Below, piece after piece: positions 54,301 through 61,654 of a stretch of 64,000 nucleotides of DNA. The notes beneath the pieces are model-generated. The model was not told the origin of the DNA. It ran no database searches and saw only the letters and a program-made list of their open reading frames with translations. Position 1 is the stretch's first letter, and each line of letters opens with the position of its first letter. Source of the DNA: CAYSWV01 sp964434865 (lineage in GTDB: Bacteria; Cyanobacteriota; Cyanobacteriia; Thermostichales; Thermostichaceae); contig CAYSWV010000004.1 in the NCBI GenBank assembly GCA_964434865.1, positions 1-64,000 of the forward strand. The letters run 5' to 3'. A program made the position numbers and the translations under genes.

Positions 54301-57300
54301 TGGATGATCTCTGTTTGAGGTTGAACAGGTTCTTGGGGTGGGAGTGGGGTAGGCACCCAGAAAGATTGACGTTGAAACGGATACGTAGGTAATCCAGACA
54401 GCCGCTGGCGAGAATAGTCTTGATCAAATCCAGACCAATCAACTGTTACACCTCGAATGTAGAGATCGGACAAACTAGTCAACATTTGCTGCCAATCTGA
54501 GTGTTCAGGTCTGAGAGAGGGTAGCCAGACACTGCTAGTATCATCAGGCAGGCAGAGGCGACCCATACCTAGCAAGGTCGGTTTAGGACCACACTCAAGA
54601 TAGATCTGATAATCCTGCTGGTGTAGGGTAGTCATACTGGCAGCAAAGTTAACCGGAGACATGATGTGTTGACACCAATACTCTGGAGTTGCTATGGCAC
54701 CGGTGGCAAGCTGACCAGTGACATTAGAAATTAAGGGGAGGTGGGGTTGAGCATAAGTGATCTGCTGTGCTACTTGTACAAAGCGGTCCACCATGGGCTG
54801 CATCAGTGAAGAATGGAAGGCGTGGGATACCTGTAAAGGTTTACTTTTGATCCCTAACTGAGTAAGCTGTTCAACCACATGAGTGACTGCTGCCGTTGGC
54901 CCTGAGATCACTACACTTTGGGGCCCATTAATGGCTGCAATAGCCACTTGAGGTTGAGTTTGCAGTGCAGTACTCACTTGCTCTACAGTCGCTAGCAGTG
55001 ATACCATACAGCCCCCAGCAGGCAGATCTTGCATGAGGCGACCCCGAGTGGCGATTAGCTTCAAGCCATCTTCCAAGCTGAAGACACCAGCCACACACGC
55101 TGCTACAAATTCACCTACACTATGACCCATTACAGCATCGGGTTGAACGCCCCAAGATTGCCAAAGTTTGAAAAGTGAATACTCTAAGGCAAATAAGACT
55201 GGCTGGGTATAAGCTGTTTGATCCAATAGTGTAGGCGTAGTAGCATATAGTAAGTTGATGAGAGATTGATTGAGGTCAGGCTGTAATAGCTCAGCACAGT
55301 GATCTAAAGTGGCTTTAAATGCTGGTTGTGTTTCATATAGTTGTTGCCCCATGGCTGGATACTGAGAACCCTGACCTGTAAATAGCATGGCTAGCTTGGG
55401 TGGCTCAGTGCTGTGTACCCGGTTATGGTGGATACCAGAATTGAGTTGGCCTTGGGTAAACGCTTGCAGCTGTGATTGGAGATCTTCACGGGTTGCGGCT
55501 ACTACTGTGAGTCGGTAGTCATACGATAGTCGACCTGTATTAGCTGTGTAACAGATATCTGGAATAGCTTGGTGAGGATGAGCCATTATATAGTCACTAT
55601 AATCCTGCGCCAACTGGCCTAACGCCGCATCCGTTTTAGCTGATAATGCCAGCAGATGGTAGGCACGATCTGGAACCGTAGAGGAGGGGACAGCCACTGG
55701 CCTAGCGGGAGCTTCCTCCAAGACAACAAAGGCATTGGTGCCTGTAAATCCAAATGAACTCACCCCAGCACACCGACGATCAGGTCCTGCCCAGGCAATA
55801 GTCTCGGTGGGAACTTGTAGCCATGGCTGCCAATCAATCCGAGGGTTGGGATTCTTAAAGTGCAAGTGAGCTGGAATCTGTTGATATTGAAGGGCTAGTA
55901 CAACCTTGATCAAACCCGAGATCCCCGCTGCTGCTTCTAAGTGGCCAATGTTTGTTTTAACTGAACTCAGCCAGAGGGGTTGCTCGGAGTCCCGATTCTG
56001 TCCAAAGATAGCCGCTGCTGCATTGACTTCAATGGGATCACCTAGTGATGTTCCGGTACCATGAGCCTCAAGATAGGTTAACTCAGAGGGTTGGATCTGA
56101 GCTTGTGAAAGAGCTTGTTGGATCAGCCGCTGTTGAGCTTGACCATTGGGAACGGTAAGACCACTACTAGGACCATCTTGATTGACTGCGCTGCCCCGAA
56201 TTAAGGCTAGAATGGGGTCCCCATCTTGCTGAGCATCTGATAAGCGCTTGAGGATGACTATGCCACAGCCTTCTCCTCGGCCATACCCATCAGCTGCCGC
56301 ATCAAAAGTCTTACACGTCCCATCGGCTGCGATCATTCTGGCTTTGGAGGCACCAATATAGGAGTTGGGGATCAGATGTAGCTTGACTCCACCTGCTAGG
56401 GCTGTCTGACATTCTCCTAGCCGTAAACTATTACAAGCTTGATGGACTGCCACCAATGAAGACGAACATGCCGTGTCTATAGTAATAGCAGGTCCTGTGA
56501 ACCCAAAAGTATAGGCCAAGCGACCGGCTGCGGTAGAAATGTGAGTCCCTGTCCCCATATAGGCACCCAAGGGGCTTGTCGGATCCTGTTGGATATGTTC
56601 AAGGAGCAATTGTTCATAATCATGCCCATCAACCCCAATAAACACACCAATCGGTGCTTCGGCCAGTCGAGTAGGGGCTTGTGCAGCTTGCTCTAAAGCT
56701 TCCCAGGCCACCTCCAGTAGTAGTCGATATTGGGGATCAATAGTGATCGCTTCTCGAGGGGAAATCCCAAAAAATCCTGGATCAAATCGGTCTACTTCAT
56801 CCACAAAGTGGCCATAACGAGTCAGCATTTTTCCAGGGGCATCTGGATCTGGATCATAATAGGTCTCGATATCCCACCGTGTAGCAGGAATCTCGGTACA
56901 GGCACTCTTTCCTTGGGCTAAAAGTTGCCAGAATTGCTCTGAATTATGGACACCTCCAGGGAAACGGCAGCTAAGACCGATCACAGCTATGGGTTCATTC
57001 AACTCGATTCGTTTTTGTTGGGGTTGCCCTGAATGATGGGTATCCAGCTTCAATAGGTTGTCACGAATGTAATAAGCTAATTTTTCAATATTGGGATAAT
57101 CAAAGGTAAGGGTAGCGGGCAGTGAAGTGTCTAACTGTTGAGTTAATCGAGTTCTGAGTTCAACCGCCATTAAAGAGTCCATACCCAGTTCAAAGAAGCC
57201 TGTGGCCGGATCAGGTTTATCAGAATCGGGAAGTCCCAACACTTGAGCCACTTGCTCTTGGAGGAGGTGTCGAAGGAGCTTGACTTGTTCAGCATCTGAG

Positions 57301-60300
57301 GCTGTTTGCAAGCGTTGATGCCATTGAGACTGAGTTGTCTGGGGAGTTGCCAGTGTAAGGAGGTGCGGTGCAAGTGGGGCTAGAAGCTGCTGATCCTGAT
57401 GGGAGAGGTGTTGACTCAGTACTGCCCAGTCAAATGCAACAACTCCCACTTGACCCTGAGTAACCAGTAGCTGTTGTAAAACTTGTACTCCCTGGGTCAC
57501 TGTAATCATCTTCACGCCCATACGGCTAAACCGAGCTTTCAACGTGGCCGCCATACCCGCGTCATCCCATGGTCCCCAGTTCAAACTCAATCCAGGTAGC
57601 CCCAGGCTATGGCGATACTGACACAACCCATCCAAAAAGGCATTGGCAGCTGCATAATTGCCTTGAGCAGCATTACCTAACAATGAGGAAATTGACGAGA
57701 AGCAGATAAAGAAATCTAAATCTTGATCCCTTGTTAGCTGATGTAGATTCCAGCCCCCCTGCACTTTAGGTTGCATAACCTGGTTGAAACTATCCCAGCT
57801 AAGATCGGCTAAGAGACCATCATCTAAGATCCCGGCAGCATGAATAACCCCTTTCAAAGGTGGTAGTGCTTCGTAAACTTCAGACCAAGCTTGAGCTAAG
57901 TTGGACCAGTTACTCACATCGACTCGCAAAATCTGGACCTGAACTCCTAAATCTTCCAACTGGGTTACCACACGTTGCTGATTGGGTTGAGTGATACCCT
58001 GCCGCCCTAACAAAACTAGATGACGTGCCCCTGCTTCTGCCAACCCTAAAGCTACTTCAAGGCCTAACGATCCGAGTCCCCCACTAATCAGATAGCTGCC
58101 GGTTGTTGCTGTGATCGATCCTGGAGCTACTGCAGATCGGTACTTAATTAAGTGAGGTTGGTAACGAACTGTTTCACGATAAGCCACTTGCTTGCTGGTA
58201 TCTTGGTGGAGAATTTCTGCAACAATGTGATGAGCTGCCTGGCTGGGATTTGAATGGCTTTCCAGATCAATTAAGCCACCCAACAGGTCCCTATGCTCTC
58301 TGGCAATGACTCGTCCTAACCCCCAGAGTGGCGTTTGTTCCACTACTACTGGAGTAGTCCCTACAGCTTGCGCTTGTTGAGTCACAATCCAAACTTGAGG
58401 CTTACTCGCTAGATCTCGAATAGGCTGTTGATTAAGTATTTGAATCAGATGCAGTAACGGATACAGATAAGTGTGGTAGTAGGACGCCCAATCTCGCTCA
58501 GAGGATTGATCACCCAGTTGCCTACCCCAGAGATAAATAACACCATAGAATGGCAATGTTTGATGATGAATTAACTCTGCAATCCGTGACTCCAGATCAG
58601 TATGGGTTGCGGGATCACTGAATAAATGAGCCTGATGGCCTTGTTCTATCAGGAAGTGACCGATCTCAGTAGCTAAATCCGTTTGATCTGAGAGCAAGAG
58701 CCATTGACCTGGAGGCAGCAACTCTGCTGATGAGGGAGGTAAGGGTTGGGGATACCACTCTAACTGGACTAAAAGATCGGCCAATGACGTCTGAGCGATC
58801 TGGTGCTGATGGAGTTGGGCAATCTGTTCTAGCACTTGATCGGCGGTGAGGGTTTCTGAGGATGATCCCTGAGTATGTAAGAGTTGTAGGACAGCCTGAG
58901 TATTACCTTGTTGTAATAGAGTTAGAACTTCAGATGTATTCTGAGATAAATCAGGCCTGGGATCTAACCAATAGCGTTGATGTTGGAAAGGGTAGGTGGG
59001 TAGGTTGATGACACGTTTCGGGCGATATCCTTGGTCAAATCCGGCCCAGTCAATTGTTAACCCCCTAACAAATAACTCACTTAAGCTTGTCATCAGTTGC
59101 TGCCAATCATCTTGCCCTAGTCGCAAAGAGGGTAACCAGACACTGTTGGTCTCAGGTAGACACTGCCGTCCCATACCCAACAGGATTGGTTTAGGACCAC
59201 ATTCTAAAAAGATCTGACATCCCTGCTGATCAAGCGTAGCCATACCCGCTGCAAAGTTGACTGGCTCCAAGATATGCTGAGACCAGTATTGCGGTGTTGT
59301 CACTTCAGTCGTTGCCACTTTTCCAGCATTTGTGAGAAGTGTGATCTCTGGAGGAGTATACTTGATTTGAGCGGCTACTTGTTCAAAATCAGCCACCATT
59401 GGAGCCATTAGAGGCGAGTGAAACGCATGAGAAACCTGTAACGGCTGACTCTGAATGCCTTGACTGACTAGTTGGGCTACAACAAGTTGAACTGCCTCAG
59501 CTGGGCCTGAGATCACGGTACTCTGGGGGCCATTTATAGCAGCAACAGCTACCCCTGCATTCTTGGCTATAGCAGCTTTAACGTGTTCAAGCGAGGCCAT
59601 GAGGGAGACCATGATCCCCCCTGGAGGTAACTGCTGCATTAGCCGGCCACGAGTAGCTATTAACTTCAGCCCGTCCTCTAAACTAAAGACTCCAGCCACA
59701 CAAGCTGCTACATATTCGCCCACACTATGGCCCATTACTACAGCAGGTTGAATCCCCCAGGACTGCCAGACCTGATACAGTGCATACTCTAGGGCGAATA
59801 AGGCTGGCTGGGTGTAGGCAGTTTGATCTAATAATGGGTTGTCTTGAAATAATATCTCTAGTAATGGTTGATCTAAATAGGCAGTCAGAATTTCTGCACA
59901 TTGATCCAGAGCGGCTTTGAAAATAGGGTGTGTGTCATAGAGGTGCTTTCCCATACCCACATATTGAGATCCTTGACCTGTAAATAACATGGCTAGATCA
60001 GGTAGAGTATTCCCCACTTGATTAACTCTACAGTGACTACTCTGTGGATCCTGCTGCCACTGTCTCAGCTTCTCAGCTAAGGTGTCGTGAGTGCTGCCCG
60101 TTACTGCCAAGCGATAGGTCCAAAAGGATCGCCTAGTATTTGCACTATGACAAATATCGACTAGATTGAGATCACGATGGTGCTCTAGAAAAGTGGAATA
60201 TCTCTGAGCCAACGCCTGTAAGGCCATCTCAGTTTTACCTGAAAGCGTTAACAGTTGAATGGGTCGGTTAGCGGGTTCAGAGGTTTCTAGATCAAGCGTT

Positions 60301-61649
60301 GGAGCCTCTTCAAGGATAATATGGGCATTGGTGCCACTAAACCCAAACGAACTGACACCTGCTATCCGTTTTGCGTCTGACTGGATGGCCCAGGGTGTTA
60401 GCTGTGAGGGAATGGTAACTGGGATTTGATCCCAAGGAATATGAGGATTGGGCTGCTTAAGATGAAGATGGGGTGCTATGGATTGATGCTGCAGTTGTAA
60501 GACAACTTTAATTAAACCTGCCATGCCAGCTGCACTCTCGGTATGACCCACATTGGTTTTGACCGATCCTACCCATAATGGATGTTGCTTAGAGTGGCTG
60601 GAACCAAACACAGTTGACAGGGCTACCATTTCAATTGGATCCCCGAGTTCTGTACCGGTGCCATGGGCTTCGATATAACTCACTTGAGCTGGATCAATCT
60701 TGCTGTTTTGCAAGGCTTGGCGAATTACTACCTCTTGAGAAGGTCCATTAGGTACAGTTAAGCCGCCACTTGGCCCATCTTGATTAACTGCCGATCCGCG
60801 AATGAGAGCAAGTATAGGATCACCATCTTGTTGGGCATCAGAGAGTCGCTTCAGTACTACAACTGCACACCCTTCTGAGCGGACATAGCCATTGGCACTG
60901 GCGTCAAAGGTTTTGCAGGACCCATCAGGTGACAACATACCAGCTTGATCAAAGACTACACTTAGATCGGGAGATAACATTAAGTTGACACCAGCTGCCA
61001 GTGCGAGATGACACTCTTGCTGACGTAAACTCTGACAGGCTAGATGGACAGCTACTAATGACGAGGAACAGGCTGTATCTACTGCTAAACTGGGACCTGT
61101 TAACCCCAGTACATAAGAAAGCCGACCTGCTGCTGTACTATGAGCATTGCCAGTACCCATATAGGCGTCTGTGGTTTGGGATTTAGCAATGACCTTGATA
61201 TAGTCTGAAGCCCCTATACCGACAAACACGCCTGTCAAGCTTTTGAGGAGTGTCTGGGGAACTATCTGAGCATGTTCAAGCGCTTCCCAGGTGACTTCCA
61301 ATAAAAACCGTTGCTGGGGATCTAAAGAGGCAGCTTCTCGAGGTGAAATGCCAAAAAAGGCTGCGTCAAACTGGTCCACATCTGCTAGAAAACCACCTCT
61401 TCGGGGGCTATTGATTGTCAAACGATGGAGTGGAACCTCTGTAATGCCATCTTGACCCTTTTGCAGTAAATGCCAGAAGGTATCTGGATTATCAGCACCT
61501 CCCGGAAAGCGACATCCGATCCCGATCATGGCAATGGGTTCGGTCTGAATTTGCTCATAGGTTTTGAGTTTGGCTTGCAACTCATCGATCTTGATGAGGG
61601 AATTTTTGAGTAAAGCCCGATAGTCTTGTGGGTTGCCAGTACTACTCAT
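51318..61649 (-). CDS. Type I PKS, two modules: KS-AT-KR-ACP-KS-AT-MT-KR-ACP
   Basis: A 3443-aa bimodular PKS. Module 1: KS (about 36-445; active Cys near 194 in DTACSSS), AT (about 550-860; malonyl-type HAFH), KR (about 1183-1370; SGGLGSLGLEVA and LDD), ACP (Ser near 1489 in LGMDSLMAVEL). Module 2: KS (about 1552-1975), AT (about 2085-2390; HAFH), methyltransferase (about 2490-2760; VLDFGCGYASDLISLAE), KR (about 3045-3230; LDD), ACP (near 3350; EQGMDSLMAVEL). All catalytic residues I checked are present; there is no DH or ER. The second module is closely similar to the 45515 module, MT included, pointing to duplication. The docking helix is at the N-terminus, and the C-terminal tail DEDAEAILLKKLEAMED fits the same docking class as its partners. 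Confidence 0.95.
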   Translation of the reverse strand: MSSTGNPQDYRALLKNSLIKIDELQAKLKTYEQIQTEPIAMIGIGCRFPGGADNPDTFWHLLQKGQDGITEVPLHRLTINSPRRGGFLADVDQFDAAFFGISPREAASLDPQQRFLLEVTWEALEHAQIVPQTLLKSLTGVFVGIGASDYIKVIAKSQTTDAYMGTGNAHSTAAGRLSYVLGLTGPSLAVDTACSSSLVAVHLACQSLRQQECHLALAAGVNLMLSPDLSVVFDQAGMLSPDGSCKTFDASANGYVRSEGCAVVVLKRLSDAQQDGDPILALIRGSAVNQDGPSGGLTVPNGPSQEVVIRQALQNSKIDPAQVSYIEAHGTGTELGDPIEMVALSTVFGSSHSKQHPLWVGSVKTNVGHTESAAGMAGLIKVVLQLQHQSIAPHLHLKQPNPHIPWDQIPVTIPSQLTPWAIQSDAKRIAGVSSFGFSGTNAHIILEEAPTLDLETSEPANRPIQLLTLSGKTEMALQALAQRYSTFLEHHRDLNLVDICHSANTRRSFWTYRLAVTGSTHDTLAEKLRQWQQDPQSSHCRVNQVGNTLPDLAMLFTGQGSQYVGMGKHLYDTHPIFKAALDQCAEILTAYLDQPLLEILFQDNPLLDQTAYTQPALFALEYALYQVWQSWGIQPAVVMGHSVGEYVAACVAGVFSLEDGLKLIATRGRLMQQLPPGGIMVSLMASLEHVKAAIAKNAGVAVAAINGPQSTVISGPAEAVQLVVAQLVSQGIQSQPLQVSHAFHSPLMAPMVADFEQVAAQIKYTPPEITLLTNAGKVATTEVTTPQYWSQHILEPVNFAAGMATLDQQGCQIFLECGPKPILLGMGRQCLPETNSVWLPSLRLGQDDWQQLMTSLSELFVRGLTIDWAGFDQGYRPKRVINLPTYPFQHQRYWLDPRPDLSQNTSEVLTLLQQGNTQAVLQLLHTQGSSSETLTADQVLEQIAQLHQHQIAQTSLADLLVQLEWYPQPLPPSSAELLPPGQWLLLSDQTDLATEIGHFLIEQGHQAHLFSDPATHTDLESRIAELIHHQTLPFYGVIYLWGRQLGDQSSERDWASYYHTYLYPLLHLIQILNQQPIRDLASKPQVWIVTQQAQAVGTTPVVVEQTPLWGLGRVIAREHRDLLGGLIDLESHSNPSQAAHHIVAEILHQDTSKQVAYRETVRYQPHLIKYRSAVAPGSITATTGSYLISGGLGSLGLEVALGLAEAGARHLVLLGRQGITQPNQQRVVTQLEDLGVQVQILRVDVSNWSNLAQAWSEVYEALPPLKGVIHAAGILDDGLLADLSWDSFNQVMQPKVQGGWNLHQLTRDQDLDFFICFSSISSLLGNAAQGNYAAANAFLDGLCQYRHSLGLPGLSLNWGPWDDAGMAATLKARFSRMGVKMITVTQGVQVLQQLLVTQGQVGVVAFDWAVLSQHLSHQDQQLLAPLAPHLLTLATPQTTQSQWHQRLQTASDAEQVKLLRHLLQEQVAQVLGLPDSDKPDPATGFFELGMDSLMAVELRTRLTQQLDTSLPATLTFDYPNIEKLAYYIRDNLLKLDTHHSGQPQQKRIELNEPIAVIGLSCRFPGGVHNSEQFWQLLAQGKSACTEIPATRWDIETYYDPDPDAPGKMLTRYGHFVDEVDRFDPGFFGISPREAITIDPQYRLLLEVAWEALEQAAQAPTRLAEAPIGVFIGVDGHDYEQLLLEHIQQDPTSPLGAYMGTGTHISTAAGRLAYTFGFTGPAITIDTACSSSLVAVHQACNSLRLGECQTALAGGVKLHLIPNSYIGASKARMIAADGTCKTFDAAADGYGRGEGCGIVILKRLSDAQQDGDPILALIRGSAVNQDGPSSGLTVPNGQAQQRLIQQALSQAQIQPSELTYLEAHGTGTSLGDPIEVNAAAAIFGQNRDSEQPLWLSSVKTNIGHLEAAAGISGLIKVVLALQYQQIPAHLHFKNPNPRIDWQPWLQVPTETIAWAGPDRRCAGVSSFGFTGTNAFVVLEEAPARPVAVPSSTVPDRAYHLLALSAKTDAALGQLAQDYSDYIMAHPHQAIPDICYTANTGRLSYDYRLTVVAATREDLQSQLQAFTQGQLNSGIHHNRVHSTEPPKLAMLFTGQGSQYPAMGQQLYETQPAFKATLDHCAELLQPDLNQSLINLLYATTPTLLDQTAYTQPVLFALEYSLFKLWQSWGVQPDAVMGHSVGEFVAACVAGVFSLEDGLKLIATRGRLMQDLPAGGCMVSLLATVEQVSTALQTQPQVAIAAINGPQSVVISGPTAAVTHVVEQLTQLGIKSKPLQVSHAFHSSLMQPMVDRFVQVAQQITYAQPHLPLISNVTGQLATGAIATPEYWCQHIMSPVNFAASMTTLHQQDYQIYLECGPKPTLLGMGRLCLPDDTSSVWLPSLRPEHSDWQQMLTSLSDLYIRGVTVDWSGFDQDYSRQRLSGLPTYPFQRQSFWVPTPLPPQEPVQPQTEIIHWFNYNNTKALQQLVEQSDQFVPDQLEVINRAISILTQHHQLQLQSKGQAAQEYYNAVAALTTDLTGETAQSFEENFLTFGPFPEVLPDFSWIKVFTDSTSYPHYVQLVLQVQKEMRRILFSHVDFAACQTVLDFGCGYASDLISLAEAYPHLRLNGYTISAQQAQVGLEKVKAHHLQDRVHIFNRDSALDDYPHTYDLAFGFEVAHHIMNKAALFANIGSHLNENGHLVVADFISNTDFTIEHFESSSFFITKAEWAEHLSQNHLQVVECINISHEIANFLDDANFDDNLASIYQSSQDESLIAGLQSYNQLGGLLRKGLASYILLTAKKQSHKTLEDLKHWNTEQLETLIPYSVRSPQQWLYELAWKPLVPQPQLDPPSQGHWLIFADQTGLAERLVQHLTQQGNTCVVVRRGHDRQQVSEGEWQIQPDQAADYQHVCGLSPGSWQGIVHLWSLDTEAPATLNLDSLKQAQRLSCGSVLNLVQALVKQDHPTARLVLVTTGSQAVASQALNLQQAPLWGLGRVIMQEHPDLHGQLIDADPEDQEGTVAWLMQDLNSPIQDQQIAYRHQQRYGARLKRVWYPTADHHLTIRDTGSYLITGGLGSLGLEVSQWLANQGAQHLVLMSRRSPTATAQTVIDKLRGQGVQIQLVQGDVANEAEVKSMLQSIQPQLQGIIHAAGVLDDGVLMQQDWQRFETVMAPKVWGSWNLHRHTQHLNLDFFISFSSAASFLGSPGQGNYAAANAFMDGLAHYRQYHAQAGISLNWGPWAAVGMASRLAARNQSRFEQKSIETIGTQEGLDILGDLLTTPRAQVGVIPVNWQKFSELFPHQWSDPLLSEIVETLGLDAPTPPETQIGILDHLKTLPPGAWSPVLVDHIREVVAQILGLSSLNDVDPIKGFNEQGMDSLMAVELRNTLQTNLKCSIVSTLAFDYPTAQRLADYLVRQIGGTDSSLDDTDGSDRLIPSEQMVATDLDTLSDEDAEAILLKKLEAMED

Positions 61650-61654
61650 AGGTG

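Noticed and set aside
45515..61649. Trans-AT PKS
   Set aside because: Every complete module has its own AT with an active-site GHSVGE motif.
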